From an uncultured Bacteroidota bacterium (GTDB taxonomy: Bacteria; Bacteroidota; Bacteroidia; AKYH767-A; OLB10): a stretch of 54,772 nt of DNA. Every line of letters starts with the position of its first letter. The stretch's first letter is position 1. Below are positions 1 through 9,598 of the stretch, in pieces. Position numbers and translations under genes: made by a program. The stretch covers positions 1 through 54,772 of the forward strand of contig CAIRUC010000019.1 in the NCBI GenBank assembly GCA_903881665.1. The letters are read 5' to 3'. The notes under the pieces are model-generated. The model searched no databases. It saw nothing but the letters and a program-made list of their open reading frames with translations, and was not told where the DNA came from.

Positions 1-560
1 AGTGCCAATAGGATTTGAAACAGTTACTCCAACCGATCCGTTTGTTCCACCAAAGCAACTTACATTTGATTGTGTAGTTTGTACCGATGGTGTACCAACA
101 TTACTTTGAATCACTTGTAAAGATGTTGAATAGGTACAGCTATTTGCATCGGTCACGGTTACAGTAAATGTACCTGCTGCTAAATTATTGATAGAAGAAG
201 TAGTTGCACCGGTATTCCATAAATATTGGTAAGGCGCTGTTCCTCCGGTCATAGCGATAGAAGCCGAACCATTTGTGGCAGCACATGCAGCATTTGTAAC
301 AGATAGAGTTGATGAAAGCGCTGAGGGTTGAGAAAGGCTGATTGCTCCATTTGTCGTACATCCATTACCGTTAGTAATAGTATAGTTATATGTTCCAGCA
401 GCTAATTGACTTAATGACGAAGTAGTTGCTCCCGTGTTCCATAAATAAGTAGGTGAGCCAACCGGATTAACTACGCTTAAGCTTGCTGATCCATTGTTTG
501 AGCCATTACATGTTAAATTGTTTTGAGTAGCTTGTATTGCCAATGATCCTATTGTTACTG
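1..560 (-). repeat. Tandem SprB-like repeats inside the M4 protease gene
   Basis: Two similar units of roughly 230 bp are visible at about 190-330 and 420-560, and a third begins at the window edge. Each encodes the pattern Cys-x-Gly...Gly-Ser...YLWNTGATTSS...LAAGTY. This is SprB-family repeat architecture, common in Bacteroidota surface proteins. The number of units beyond the edge is unknown. Confidence 0.6.
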
Positions 561-3135
561 TAGTAGATGAAACAGCCGTACATCCATTGTTGTCGGTTAC
601 CTGAACTGCATAATTAGTAGTCGTCGAGGGTGATGCTAAAGGGTTACTAATTGTTGCACTATTTAATCCGGCAGAAGGTGTCCAGTTATAGGATGCAATT
701 ACATAGGCTGGTAATTCTATTGACCATTTCCATAAAGTTCCAATATCTGTCGAACCGAGGTCGGTAATTTTTAACGACCATACTCCATTTGCCGATCCTG
801 TTAAACCTGAAAATGATCCTGCAGAAGGAACAAAGTTTCCTGTAAATGGCGCAGTACCGTTAGTAATTGCAGTTCCTGTTGAAACAAATCGTGTTCTAAT
901 AAAGTTGTCTCCTGCCCCGCCAACTGAATTAGCAAGAATAATAGACGATCCTGATGGTGAAATTAATTCTATCTTTAAATCACCATCATAGGTATGCGTT
1001 AATGAGTCTATTGTTACCGAAACAATTGCATTCGCAAACGTACTTCCGTTAATGTTAATTGAATTACTAACGCCTGCTGCAGGATAATCAGGGATTGCTA
1101 ACGTTGTTGAATTACTGCCTATATTTTGACCTTGACCTTGTCCGCCAATAGTAGCATTTAATTGAACAGAGGCGCCGTTACATACTGTCGTACCACCTGT
1201 TGCGGTAACACTAGGGGCAGCACTTAAAGATACTGTTGTCTTTGCTACGCCACTACATCCAGAGGCATTCGTTATAATGCATGAATAAATTCCGTTGTTT
1301 GCTGTTGAAGCATTTGCAATAATAGGATTAGCTAATGATGAAGTGAATCCACCTGGGCCAGACCAAGCGAATATTGTTCCTCCCGAAGCTAATAATTGTA
1401 CACTTGATCCAACACAAGCAGCGCTAGCAACTGCTGCTGTAGCGGCAGAATTTAAGGAAGCCCCCACAACTCCAACTGCATCCCATGCATTTTTTGTTGA
1501 GAATGATTCTGGTGAACAGTTGCCAAAAATATCATTGGCCGATTTTACCGCATAAAATGCAGCATCGGCATATTGCGATCCGCTAGTTAAATAAAAGGTA
1601 TTATTTCTATATGCAACTTGTCTGGCTTTTGTAATCGTAATACCAGTAACAGTGTAGGCAAACCCAATATCATTGGTGCCGACTCCTCCAGTACACAAAA
1701 GGTAATACCAAAAGTTTTGTACACCGCTATTGTAATGCACTCCGCCATTATCTGCCGTTCCGCTGTACCAGTGTAATCCATGATAGGTATCTGGGTCACC
1801 TTCAAGATTAGGATTGTACATGTAGCGAATGCCATCACCTGGGGTTGCAGGAGTATAACTTTGATCTCCTATTGTCCAGTTAGCCGATCCCGGGCGCGCA
1901 AAGAAATCAGTCGATACACCGAAAATGTCGGAGAAAGATTCGTTCAGTGCCCCCGACTCATACGAATAAGTTAAGTTAGAGGAAGTGCTTGTAACTCCAT
2001 GTGATAATTCATGCGCACAGATGTCAAGTTCAGTTAATGGAGAAAAAGTACTGCCATCTCCATCTCCGTAGGTCATTACCGACCCATTCCAAAAAGCATT
2101 GTTGTAATTACTACTATAGTGCACGTATGATTTAAGTATTCCGCCAGCATTGTTATAACTATTACGATTATGTGCTGATAAATAATAATCATATGTCATT
2201 TCTGCACCCCAATGCGCATCATATGCAGCATTATCCTGATTTGTTGTTGTAGTAAATGCTTTTGATGTACTAATGAAGTCAACAGCTGTTGCATAGTTGG
2301 TTCCCTTTTGAAGATTGTACGTCTCAACACCAGCTCCTCTTACTGTCTCTCGTAAACGATAATTAGTAGCGCTTACACTATCGATTTGGATTGTTTGTGT
2401 AGCGCTATATTTTGTAGCTGCTGTACCAGTTGTAGTAATGGTGCAGATTTTATTTTCTTTAAATTCAACAGTTCCTGTTGATGCGTTCACGTAAATTAAC
2501 CAACGTTCATGAGGTAGTGTTGAATACACATCAAATTGCCAACATAGTGCGGTGCTCTTTTTTTGATCTCCGTTAAGAGAGGGCAGTGCCACTAATTCAC
2601 CAGGCGGCACTGTATTTGTTGCCGATTTCCCCGATAAAATACGTTGTTCTTCTTCCGTACATTGCCATAAATATTTTGACGCATGCACTTCTTTCAAGGC
2701 GGCATTCAATGCTTGTTGTTCGTTTAAAGCAGGAGTAGTATTTAATGTTAAATGGTCGAAAAAAGTTCCATTGGCGGCAACAAGTCGTCCTTGTTTTTCA
2801 TGAAGGATGTATTCTCCTGTTATAACTTTAACGTTTTTGTAATATTGTTGATAGCGTGCATGATTCATTCCTAAATCATCGCGATCGCTGCGGATCATTT
2901 TCCATGTGTCGTTGGATGTTGCGCCAAGTAGGTCGTTGATTCCTTCCATCCCCGCTGAGGCAGAAATAAATGAGGTAGTATTGAATTCAATATAGAGAGG
3001 GGCTTTCGAACGTGAATCATAGCGTAATTCAACAGCGTTCGCATTTACTTGCGCTGCCGCCCTTCCGCTAAGGATTTGTGATTTTGCTGTTGTCAGCATT
3101 AACATCAGTAAACATGCGGTAAGGATCTTCTTCAT
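1..3135 (-). CDS. M4 (thermolysin-like) metalloprotease with P-domain and SprB-like repeats, C-terminus cut by window edge
   Basis: Secreted zinc endopeptidase. The frame stays open from the ATG at 3135 to the window edge (over 1040 residues), so the C-terminus lies outside. The N-terminus is a lipophilic signal peptide (MKKILTACLLMLMLTTAKSQ) followed by an FTP/PepSY-like propeptide to about residue 210. The M4 catalytic part shows HELSH at 375-379, the third zinc ligand E399 in GALNESFSD, and the downstream catalytic histidine in GGVHYNSG. After the peptidase come Ig-like sequence, a proprotein-convertase P-domain at about 675-806, and SprB-type repeats from about 845 onward containing YLWNTGATTSS. 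Such proteins normally end in a T9SS sorting domain, which here is inferred, not seen. It probably acts outside the cell on proteins. No convincing promoter box was found upstream. Confidence 0.9.
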   Translation of the reverse strand, partial: MKKILTACLLMLMLTTAKSQILSGRAAAQVNANAVELRYDSRSKAPLYIEFNTTSFISASAGMEGINDLLGATSNDTWKMIRSDRDDLGMNHARYQQYYKNVKVITGEYILHEKQGRLVAANGTFFDHLTLNTTPALNEQQALNAALKEVHASKYLWQCTEEEQRILSGKSATNTVPPGELVALPSLNGDQKKSTALCWQFDVYSTLPHERWLIYVNASTGTVEFKENKICTITTTGTAATKYSATQTIQIDSVSATNYRLRETVRGAGVETYNLQKGTNYATAVDFISTSKAFTTTTNQDNAAYDAHWGAEMTYDYYLSAHNRNSYNNAGGILKSYVHYSSNYNNAFWNGSVMTYGDGDGSTFSPLTELDICAHELSHGVTSTSSNLTYSYESGALNESFSDIFGVSTDFFARPGSANWTIGDQSYTPATPGDGIRYMYNPNLEGDPDTYHGLHWYSGTADNGGVHYNSGVQNFWYYLLCTGGVGTNDIGFAYTVTGITITKARQVAYRNNTFYLTSGSQYADAAFYAVKSANDIFGNCSPESFSTKNAWDAVGVVGASLNSAATAAVASAACVGSSVQLLASGGTIFAWSGPGGFTSSLANPIIANASTANNGIYSCIITNASGCSGVAKTTVSLSAAPSVTATGGTTVCNGASVQLNATIGGQGQGQNIGSNSTTLAIPDYPAAGVSNSININGSTFANAIVSVTIDSLTHTYDGDLKIELISPSGSSIILANSVGGAGDNFIRTRFVSTGTAITNGTAPFTGNFVPSAGSFSGLTGSANGVWSLKITDLGSTDIGTLWKWSIELPAYVIASYNWTPSAGLNSATISNPLASPSTTTNYAVQVTDNNGCTAVSSTTVTIGSLAIQATQNNLTCNGSNNGSASLSVVNPVGSPTYLWNTGATTSSLSQLAAGTYNYTITNGNGCTTNGAISLSQPSALSSTLSVTNAACAATNGSASIAMTGGTAPYQYLWNTGATTSSINNLAAGTFTVTVTDANSCTYSTSLQVIQSNVGTPSVQTTQSNVSCFGGTNGSVGVTVSNPIGT

Positions 3136-3338
3136 AGAATAGTTTTTTGTTTTTGGGCTAATGGCTTTATCTGTGTTGGATAAATAATAGCCAATAAATT
3201 TAAGGATTTATGCAATAGATTTTACAAAACACCTTGATTATTTTATCTTTTGACCTTAAAATCATAAAATTTTATGATAAAAGCCCCTTCATTTATTTTA
3301 TTTAATAAAAAGGCGCCATTAATTCTGAGAGACTATTG

Positions 3339-3346
3339 TATTTTTG
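3339..3346 (+). promoter_or_regulatory. Bacteroidota -7 box of the aldo/keto reductase gene
   Basis: TATTTTTG matches TAnnTTTG and ends 19 bases before the chosen ATG at 3366. No TTG at the usual -33 distance is present, so only the -7 element is supported. Confidence 0.45.
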
Positions 3347-3365
3347 CAAATCACTTTTGCAAATT

Positions 3366-4349
3366 ATGGAATATAGAAAACTAGGTAACACAGGAATTCA
3401 AATCAGTGCACTTTCGTTGGGTTCTTGGCTCACTTTTGGAAAACAAATTGACAATGCTCTTGCCGAGGAGTTAATGATTAAAGCGTACGATAGTGGCGTT
3501 AATTTTTTTGATAATGCCGAGATATATGCACGCGGTAAAAGCGAGGAGGTAATGGGCGATATTTTGCATAGATTAAAGTGGAATCGCAGTTCTTTCATGG
3601 TTTCTAGTAAAGTTTATTTTGGTTTCGAAGAAAATAAGCCGAATCAACGAGGGTTAAGTCGTAAGCATATTTTGGAAGGTTGTGATGCTGCGCTGAAGAG
3701 ACTACGCGTTGATTATATCGATTTGTTTTTTTGTCACCGACCTGATAAAAACACTCCTATTCTCGAGACTGTTCAGTCCATGAATACGTTGATACAGCAG
3801 GGTAAAATTTTATATTGGGGTACGTCTGAATGGAGTGCTCAAGAAATTTTGCAAGCACACCTCGAAGCTGAGCGCCATCATCTCATTCCTCCAGTTATAG
3901 AACAGCCCCAATACAATATGTTGGAGCGAAAAAAAATGGAAGACGATTATTTACATATCTTCCGTTATCAAGGAATGGGAACCACAATTTGGTCGCCACT
4001 TTCTAGTGGAATTTTATCAGGAAAATATTTGTCGCAGAATCCTTCTGATACGCGGCTTTCTATGGATGGCATGGAATGGTTGCGTGAAAGAAATTTAACG
4101 GAAGAAAAATTAGTTAAGGTAAAAGCAATAAAAATAATTGCCGACGAATTAAAAGTTACTTTGCCACAATTTGCTATTGCCTGGTGCTTAAAAAATAATC
4201 ATGTGAGTACGGTAATTCTAGGCGCTAGCAAAGTGAAACAACTCGAAGAAAATTTGGAGGCCATAAATGTACTTTCTTTAATTTCTTCGGATATGATGTT
4301 GCAAATTGATGAAATACTTTCCAATAAACCTGTATTGTCTGATTTTTAA
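3366..4349 (+). CDS. Aldo/keto reductase (Kv-beta-like family)
   Basis: NAD(P)H-dependent oxidoreductase of the aldo/keto reductase fold, 327 residues. The catalytic tetrad is intact: D49 and Y54 in FFDNAEIY, K82 in SSKVYFG and H124 in FFCHRPD. The N-terminus MEYRKLGNTG is the standard family start, so the ATG at 3366 is preferred over an upstream in-frame start at 3336 that would add ten unrelated residues and overlap the -7 box. Sequence flavour (GSWLTFG, AEIYARGKSEEVMG) is that of the voltage-gated potassium channel beta-subunit-like group. The natural substrate is unknown. It is a single gene with its own promoter, and the stop codon lies inside a 16-bp palindrome. Confidence 0.9.
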   Translation: MEYRKLGNTGIQISALSLGSWLTFGKQIDNALAEELMIKAYDSGVNFFDNAEIYARGKSEEVMGDILHRLKWNRSSFMVSSKVYFGFEENKPNQRGLSRKHILEGCDAALKRLRVDYIDLFFCHRPDKNTPILETVQSMNTLIQQGKILYWGTSEWSAQEILQAHLEAERHHLIPPVIEQPQYNMLERKKMEDDYLHIFRYQGMGTTIWSPLSSGILSGKYLSQNPSDTRLSMDGMEWLRERNLTEEKLVKVKAIKIIADELKVTLPQFAIAWCLKNNHVSTVILGASKVKQLEENLEAINVLSLISSDMMLQIDEILSNKPVLSDF

Positions 4350-4362
4350 TCGAGCTCGATTA
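4347..4362. repeat. Perfect 16-bp palindrome over the aldo/keto reductase stop codon
   Basis: TAATCGAGCTCGATTA is a perfect inverted repeat that begins with the stop codon. It is preceded by T-rich sequence but has no T-tract after it on the plus strand, so it is at best a weak terminator. It could also be a protein-binding site. Confidence 0.4.
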
Positions 4363-4943
4363 TGCCATTTATGCAATGCTATTCAGCCCTTAACTAATTA
4401 TACTGTTGCCAAATACCTTCCACTAGTGAGGCATTCATTTAATTGGTGGTAAATACGGAGAAATAAATAGGGTGTACACACTTAGCGCGTTGTCTTTATA
4501 AAAAAATTTACTACTGAGAATCAGATGCGCTCGGTAGTTTATATGAAAGAAAGGTAAAACGGTGAATTGATCTCTTTTTAACGAGCGGTATATTTCTATA
4601 CTTACGAAATTTATTGGTCTTTCAAAGCGTTTTCATAAATAAAGTTTATCAACCCAAATATTGTTGAAAAGTGTTGCCGATTGTGAAAAAATAGTCCTTG
4701 GGAACGACGTTATCTTTAACGTGATTTGTAACCGGCTCACCAAGCATATCCTGTTTATCGGAATGTGCTGGTTTTCAAACTCAAACACGTTTCGTGCATT
4801 TGTGAAAGCAACAGATAACCGTTGCAGGGCTTATTGACTCTAAATTTCAAGGGTATTTGTAAAGAAGAGATAGAGTAAAAGCATAATTATTACAGTGAAA
4901 GTACTTAACCGAATTTTTAACCTTATTATAAACGCCTGATCAT
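4363..4943. other. Long nrdA leader/intergenic region
   Basis: This is 581 bases without a credible gene; only tiny ORFs of about ten codons are present. It holds the candidate structured RNA described separately at 4703-4823. No clear TAnnTTTG box was found; TATTTG near 4854 and TATTGTTG near 4658 are imperfect matches. No AdoCbl riboswitch B12 box and no obvious NrdR box pair were recognised. Confidence 0.5.
4703..4823 (+). ncRNA. Candidate structured RNA (long bulged hairpin) upstream of nrdA
   Basis: Nested complementary segments form one long irregular hairpin. The outer stem pairs 4703-4706 and 4709-4715 with 4820-4823 and 4813-4819 (11 bp with a 2-nt bulge). The middle stem pairs 4718-4723 and 4725-4728 with 4786-4791 and 4782-4785 (10 bp with a 1-nt bulge). 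The apical stem pairs 4739-4742, 4744-4749 and 4750-4751 with 4769-4772, 4763-4768 and 4760-4761 (12 bp with single-base bulges, 8-nt loop). A roughly 10 by 9 nt internal loop separates middle and apical stems. Alternative local hairpins (4707-4712/4717-4722 and 4808-4812/4821-4825) compete with the outer stem. The overall shape recalls 6S RNA, but no family is claimed. It could be an nrdA leader element or an independent RNA. The strand is inferred from nrdA. Confidence 0.35.
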
Positions 4944-7397
4944 ATGTTCGTTATTAAAAGAGATGGGAAGAAAGAAACCGTGAAATTTGACAAAATTACG
5001 GCAAGAATTCAAAAGCTTTGCTATGGTCTGTCGCCTGATCATGTTCAAGCGGCACTCGTAGCTCAAAAAGTGATTGAAGGGGTGTTTGATGGCGTAACCA
5101 CTACTGAATTAGATAATCTAGCCGCCGAGACGGCCGCTTCTTTAACAACTCGTCACCCTGATTTCGCTCAGTTGGCGTCACGTATTGCTATATCTAACCT
5201 TCATAAGAATACGAAGAAAGGCTTTACAGAAACAATGCGCGACCTTTATACATACATCGATCCGAAAACAGGGAAGAATGCTTCTTTGATTGCAGAAGAT
5301 GTAATGGACGTGATTGAGGCGAATTCTGATTTGTTGGATTCTAGCATAATATATGACCGTGATTTTGGTTATGATTATTTTGGATTCAAAACTTTAGAGA
5401 AGTCTTATTTATTACGTATCAATGGAAAAGTGGTTGAAAGACCTCAGCATATGTTAATGCGTGTTTCGGTTGGTATTCACAAGAATGATGTAGAATCGGC
5501 AATTGAAACGTATAATTTAATGAGCGAACGTTGGTTTACGCATGCTACTCCTACGTTGTTTAATGCAGGTACTCCAAAGCCACAGTTAAGTTCTTGCTTC
5601 TTATTGCAGATGAAGTCTGATAGTATTGAGGGAATTTATGATACATTGAAGAATACCGCTCAAATTTCTCAGTCTGCTGGTGGAATTGGTATCAGCATTC
5701 ATAATGTTCGCGCTACAGGTTCTTATATCCGCGGAACAAATGGAACCAGCAATGGAATTGTTCCAATGTTACGTGTGTTTAACGACACAGCTCGTTATGT
5801 TGATCAAGGAGGAGGAAAGCGTAAAGGTTCTTTCGCCGTTTACCTTGAGCCATGGCATGCCGATATTTTCGAATTCCTTGAGTTAAAGAAAAATCATGGT
5901 AAAGAAGAAATTCGCGCACGTGATTTATTCTATGCACTTTGGATCAGTGATTTGTTTATGAAACGAGTGAAGGAGGAAGGTGAATGGAGTTTGTTCTGTC
6001 CAAATGAGGCGCCAGGGTTAGCAGATTGCTATGGAATGGAATTCGAATTGCTTTATACAAAGTATGAGCAAGAAGGAAGAGCAAGAAAAACAATACCAGC
6101 ACGTGAATTATGGACTGCAGTACTTGAATCACAAATTGAAAGCGGTACACCGTATATCTTATACAAAGATGCTTGTAACGAAAAGAGTAATCAGAAAAAT
6201 TTAGGAACAATCAAAAGCTCTAACTTGTGTACTGAAATTATTGAGTATACTGCCCCTGATGAAATTGCTGTTTGTAATTTAGCTTCTATAGCGTTACCGC
6301 GTTTCGTTATCAACGGGAAATTCGATCACCAAAGATTATTTGATATTACTTACGTTGCTACTAAAAACTTAAATCGCATCATCGATGTGAATTACTATCC
6401 TGTTGAGGAAGCAAAAACGAGTAATATGCGTCACCGTCCGATCGGAATTGGTGTACAAGGATTAGCAGATGCATTTATTCTGTTGCGCTATCCTTTCGAA
6501 AGCGAAGAAGCAAAAATGCTGAACCGTGAAATTTTTGAAACGATCTATTATGCAGCATTAACCGCGTCAAAAGATCTTGCAATGAAAGAGGGCGCCTATT
6601 CTACTTACGAAGGGTCGCCAGTATCGAAAGGCATTTTACAGTTTGATATGTGGAACGTAAAACCAACGGATCGTTGGGAGTGGGATGTGTTACGTGAGGA
6701 AATCAAGAAGCATGGTGTGCGCAACTCATTATTGGTTGCTCCAATGCCAACAGCTTCTACGTCTCAAATCTTAGGAAACAACGAATGCTTTGAACCATAC
6801 ACAACAAATATTTATAATCGTCGTGTATTAAGTGGTGAGTTCATCGTTGTAAATAAACATTTATTAATGGATCTTGTTCGTTTAGGTTTATGGACGAATG
6901 ATATGAAGAATAAAATCATTGCATCGAATGGTTCTGTTCAAAGTATTCCTGAGATTCCTGAAGATATTAAAGAGCTTTATAAAACTGTTTGGGAAATTAA
7001 ACAACGTACCATTATCGATATGGCTGCCGATCGCGGTGCTTTTATCTGCCAAAGCCAATCGTTGAACTTGTTTATCGCTGAGCCTAATTTCGCGAAACTT
7101 ACTTCAATGCATTTCTATGCATGGGAAAAGGGATTGAAAACAGGAATGTATTACTTAAGAACGAAGCCTGCTGCATCTGCAATCAAGTTTACTGTCGATA
7201 AGCAATATGAAATGACGCCTCAAACTGCTGAAGCTGTAACGGTAACCGTAACTTCAACTTCTGCAACTGTTGCTTCTGCTCCAGTAACTGAATCGTCAGC
7301 CGCATTAAACGATGTAACAACTACTTTTGTTGATTATGCAGATCAAATTTCTTGTTCGCTCGATAACCCTGATGGGTGCTTGATGTGCGGAAGCTAA
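4944..7397 (+). CDS. nrdA: Ribonucleoside-diphosphate reductase, class I, alpha subunit
   Basis: Large catalytic subunit (817 residues) of class I ribonucleotide reductase, which makes dNTP precursors in the cytosol with the NrdB radical subunit. Residues 1-90 form an ATP-cone for overall activity control. The active site has the C218/C444 redox pair (SSCFLL, AVCNLAS) and N427, C429 and E431 in SNLCTEI, with C429 the expected thiyl radical site. The motif [19 protein letters not shown] is characteristic of the subunit. A Ser/Thr/Ala/Val-rich flexible linker (about 755-800) leads to the C-terminal shuttle cysteines in GCLMCGS. It is monocistronic: a strong terminator follows, and nrdB lies 33 kb away on the same strand. 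The long leader may carry regulation. Confidence 0.97.
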   Translation: MFVIKRDGKKETVKFDKITARIQKLCYGLSPDHVQAALVAQKVIEGVFDGVTTTELDNLAAETAASLTTRHPDFAQLASRIAISNLHKNTKKGFTETMRDLYTYIDPKTGKNASLIAEDVMDVIEANSDLLDSSIIYDRDFGYDYFGFKTLEKSYLLRINGKVVERPQHMLMRVSVGIHKNDVESAIETYNLMSERWFTHATPTLFNAGTPKPQLSSCFLLQMKSDSIEGIYDTLKNTAQISQSAGGIGISIHNVRATGSYIRGTNGTSNGIVPMLRVFNDTARYVDQGGGKRKGSFAVYLEPWHADIFEFLELKKNHGKEEIRARDLFYALWISDLFMKRVKEEGEWSLFCPNEAPGLADCYGMEFELLYTKYEQEGRARKTIPARELWTAVLESQIESGTPYILYKDACNEKSNQKNLGTIKSSNLCTEIIEYTAPDEIAVCNLASIALPRFVINGKFDHQRLFDITYVATKNLNRIIDVNYYPVEEAKTSNMRHRPIGIGVQGLADAFILLRYPFESEEAKMLNREIFETIYYAALTASKDLAMKEGAYSTYEGSPVSKGILQFDMWNVKPTDRWEWDVLREEIKKHGVRNSLLVAPMPTASTSQILGNNECFEPYTTNIYNRRVLSGEFIVVNKHLLMDLVRLGLWTNDMKNKIIASNGSVQSIPEIPEDIKELYKTVWEIKQRTIIDMAADRGAFICQSQSLNLFIAEPNFAKLTSMHFYAWEKGLKTGMYYLRTKPAASAIKFTVDKQYEMTPQTAEAVTVTVTSTSATVASAPVTESSAALNDVTTTFVDYADQISCSLDNPDGCLMCGS

Positions 7398-7440
7398 GAG
7401 TTCGAACTATTCGAATTTCAATCAAGTCTTTATACTTGAA

Positions 7441-7473
7441 GTCCGGTCAATTAATTTTGATCGGGCTTTTTTT
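7441..7473 (+). terminator. Intrinsic terminator of nrdA
   Basis: A 10-bp stem (7441-7450 with 7457-7466, including G-T pairs) has a 6-nt loop and is followed by a run of seven T. It lies about 45 bases after the nrdA stop. Confidence 0.85.
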
Positions 7474-7742
7474 GTTAGAAAGGTGTTTCGTTCATCGTAA
7501 GAAAATTAAATCAGAACGCAAATTCGCCTCCGGCTAAAAGGTTACCACTGCGGGGCAATGGATTTAGATCTGCTTCAAATTTGGTGTTTCGGTTGATGAG
7601 GAATTATTTGCGTAACTAGATCGGTCAATGCCTAAAATAAATTGACTGTTTAAAAGGAAAGAAACCCTTAAAAACGATAAATGTATCGCCTATCATCTAT
7701 TGCACATCATTTTCATTTTAATCATTTCCTTAACTTTACATT
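7474..7742. other. Intergenic region between nrdA and the SGNH hydrolase gene
   Basis: No gene is seen. A TAACTTTA sequence at 7731-7738, five bases before the ATG at 7743, resembles a -7 box but would give an almost leaderless transcript. A GTCAAT/ATTGAC inverted repeat lies near 7622-7644. Nothing else is recognisable. Confidence 0.4.
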
Positions 7743-8987
7743 ATGAAAGCCTTTCATTTATTAGCAGTAGTTTTCTTCTTAGCACCCATAGTTTCGTGGT
7801 CGCAAAGCACTTCTATTTTGTTTGTGGGGAATAGCTATACTTACGTCAACGACTTACCGAAATTGGTAAAGGACATCGCGCTGAGTAAAGGGGATAGTGT
7901 TACAACTGACATCTCGGCGCCTGGTGGATATACTTTCCAAAATCATTGTGCAAACGCAACTACGCTAGCAAAAATTAATTCAGGATTTTTCGATTTTGTA
8001 ATTCTTCAAGAGCAAAGTCAAATGCCTTCTTTCCCTCCTTCGCAAGTGGCTATTGATGTTTATCCTTATGCAAAGCAACTCGATAGTTTGATCCATAAGG
8101 CTAATAGCTGCGCTACAACAGTGTTTTACATGACGTGGGGCAGGAAGTATGGTGACGCATCTAACTGTAGCGCATATCCGCCAATTTGCACGTATAGCGG
8201 AATGCAGGAGCGCTTACGTGAAAGTTATATAACAATGGCTGATTCGAATGGGGCATTGGTGGCGCCTGCTGGAATGGCGTGGAATACTTCTTGGTCAACC
8301 GATTCTTCCATCAATCTTTGGCAAGCCGATTTAAGTCACCCCACTTTAGAAGGAAGTTACCTTACTGCTTGCACAATGTATGCAACAATGTTTAGAAAAA
8401 GTCCGGTAGGTGCGTTCGTTCCAACTTTGCTCAATTCAACTACCGCATCGTTCTTACAGGATGTCGCGCTACATACTGTCATGGATAGTCTGTTAAATTG
8501 GAACATCGGTTTGTATGATTGCACTGCCGATTTTTTATTTAATGCAAATCAATTGAACGTTCAATTTTCAAATCAATCACAAAATGCAGCTTTGTATACT
8601 TGGGATTTCGGTGATGGTTCATTCTCTTCTTCGTCGAATCCTACTCATACATATGCCTGTGCGGGTAATTATAACGTAACACTAATGGTTGGTGATAATT
8701 GTACTGCTGATTCAATTTCAAAAGTGGTTTCAGTGAATACTGCCGGAATTAATTCCTATGATTTACAAGCCCTCATCGTTACTTCGATAGGTGGTAATTG
8801 TTTTGCTGTAACGAATGTCCTTTCAACTTCCAATTACCGAATAATAAGTGCCCATGGAAATGTAGTGGAGGAGGGAGTGTTAAAAAAAAGAGAGCATACT
8901 TTTAATCTTAATAAACTTGCCACAGGATATTATTTACTTCAGCTTATTTCTGACACGACTCATTCCTTCCCGATTTTTGTGAAGTAA
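7743..8987 (+). CDS. Secreted SGNH-like hydrolase with PKD domain and T9SS sorting domain
   Basis: Exported protein of 414 residues. A signal peptide (1-20, ending VSWSQ) is followed by an SGNH/GDSL-like esterase domain: the nucleophile serine is S31 in FVGNSYTY, and D196 and H199 in ADLSHPTLEGSYL give the DxxH motif. A PKD domain spans about 260-336, with the typical YTWDFGDGSFSSSSNPTHTY. The last 75 residues resemble a T9SS type A sorting domain, with TGYYLLQLIS and a basic end, predicting outer-membrane passage and cell-surface or medium location. It may deacylate a carbohydrate or lipid; the substrate is unknown. It converges with the next gene, with only four bases between the stops. Confidence 0.8.
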   Translation: MKAFHLLAVVFFLAPIVSWSQSTSILFVGNSYTYVNDLPKLVKDIALSKGDSVTTDISAPGGYTFQNHCANATTLAKINSGFFDFVILQEQSQMPSFPPSQVAIDVYPYAKQLDSLIHKANSCATTVFYMTWGRKYGDASNCSAYPPICTYSGMQERLRESYITMADSNGALVAPAGMAWNTSWSTDSSINLWQADLSHPTLEGSYLTACTMYATMFRKSPVGAFVPTLLNSTTASFLQDVALHTVMDSLLNWNIGLYDCTADFLFNANQLNVQFSNQSQNAALYTWDFGDGSFSSSSNPTHTYACAGNYNVTLMVGDNCTADSISKVVSVNTAGINSYDLQALIVTSIGGNCFAVTNVLSTSNYRIISAHGNVVEEGVLKKREHTFNLNKLATGYYLLQLISDTTHSFPIFVK

Positions 8988-8991
8988 ATAA

Positions 8992-9522
8992 TCACATCTC
9001 TTCAAAGTAATTTTTTCCTTCTTTACTAATTCCTATCGGAAAGTCAACTCGCAATTTCCAGTCATCAGTGGTTAATATTTCAATTATTGAATCCGTCATT
9101 CGCTTCTCAAATAGTGCTCTACATTTATCAATTACTGTATGCTCTAAATTAGAGTTCGTGATTTTAAAAAAGTCAACAGTGTGCGAAGGGATATGCAATA
9201 ACAGTATTTGCGTGCATCCATCAATTTCATATAGATCAAGTACTTTGAAAAAGGCGCCAGCATTTAATACCATCATGCCATACTTCATTACCTCGGGTTG
9301 AACTTTTCCTATGTCTGCGGCTTTTGAACTGGCAATTAAAAAACGAATGTTTCCTGTAGGATATCCTCCTAAATAAGAGCAGTCGGTAAAAGCAGGCTCT
9401 AATAATACACTTCCTTTTTTGTATTGTTTAATGATCTCTTGTGATAAATCAGTATCACGATAGTATAATGTTAATCCCGGAAAAACTTCGTTTATGATTA
9501 CTTCTACTTCTTCGTTTGTCAT
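8992..9522 (-). CDS. Hypothetical protein, 176 residues
   Basis: A soluble, mixed alpha/beta protein with no signal peptide or membrane segment; I do not recognise the family. The start ATG at 9522 is the first in frame, and the N-terminus MTNEEVEVIINEVFPG looks natural. The middle of the protein has several hydrophobic strands (IRFLIASSK, TQILLLHIPS), and the C-terminus is charged. It lies downstream of the M28 peptidase gene on the same strand, but a hairpin terminator between them suggests separate transcription. No function is proposed. Confidence 0.65.
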   Translation of the reverse strand: MTNEEVEVIINEVFPGLTLYYRDTDLSQEIIKQYKKGSVLLEPAFTDCSYLGGYPTGNIRFLIASSKAADIGKVQPEVMKYGMMVLNAGAFFKVLDLYEIDGCTQILLLHIPSHTVDFFKITNSNLEHTVIDKCRALFEKRMTDSIIEILTTDDWKLRVDFPIGISKEGKNYFEEM

Positions 9523-9538
9523 GCCTTTCTTTATTTGA

Positions 9539-9576
9539 AAGGCCTCACCAAATATTTTATTATTCGGCGAGGCCTT
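9539..9576 (-). terminator. Terminator-like hairpin after the M28 peptidase gene
   Basis: The arms 9539-9546 and 9569-9576 (AAGGCCTC/GAGGCCTT) pair perfectly, with further CC/GG pairing inside after one mismatch. It lies 23 bases past the peptidase stop. The following T-run on the minus strand is short, so it may be a weak or bidirectional stop. Confidence 0.6.
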
Positions 9577-9598
9577 CTCCTCGTTTATTGATTTATTT

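Noticed and set aside
1295..1974. Short ORFs on both strands inside the M4 protease gene
   Set aside because: They fall within the continuous minus-strand frame that shows a full M4 domain and P-domain.
4363..4943. Cobalamin riboswitch or NrdR box pair before nrdA
   Set aside because: No B12 box and no paired NrdR-like sequences could be seen; a class I enzyme does not need cobalamin.
5956..6210. 84-codon minus-strand ORF inside nrdA
   Set aside because: It is antisense to conserved nrdA sequence, with Leu/Phe-rich shadow composition.
7731..7738. TAACTTTA as promoter of the SGNH hydrolase gene
   Set aside because: It lies five bases before the ATG, has a mismatch in the last position and no -33 element at proper spacing.
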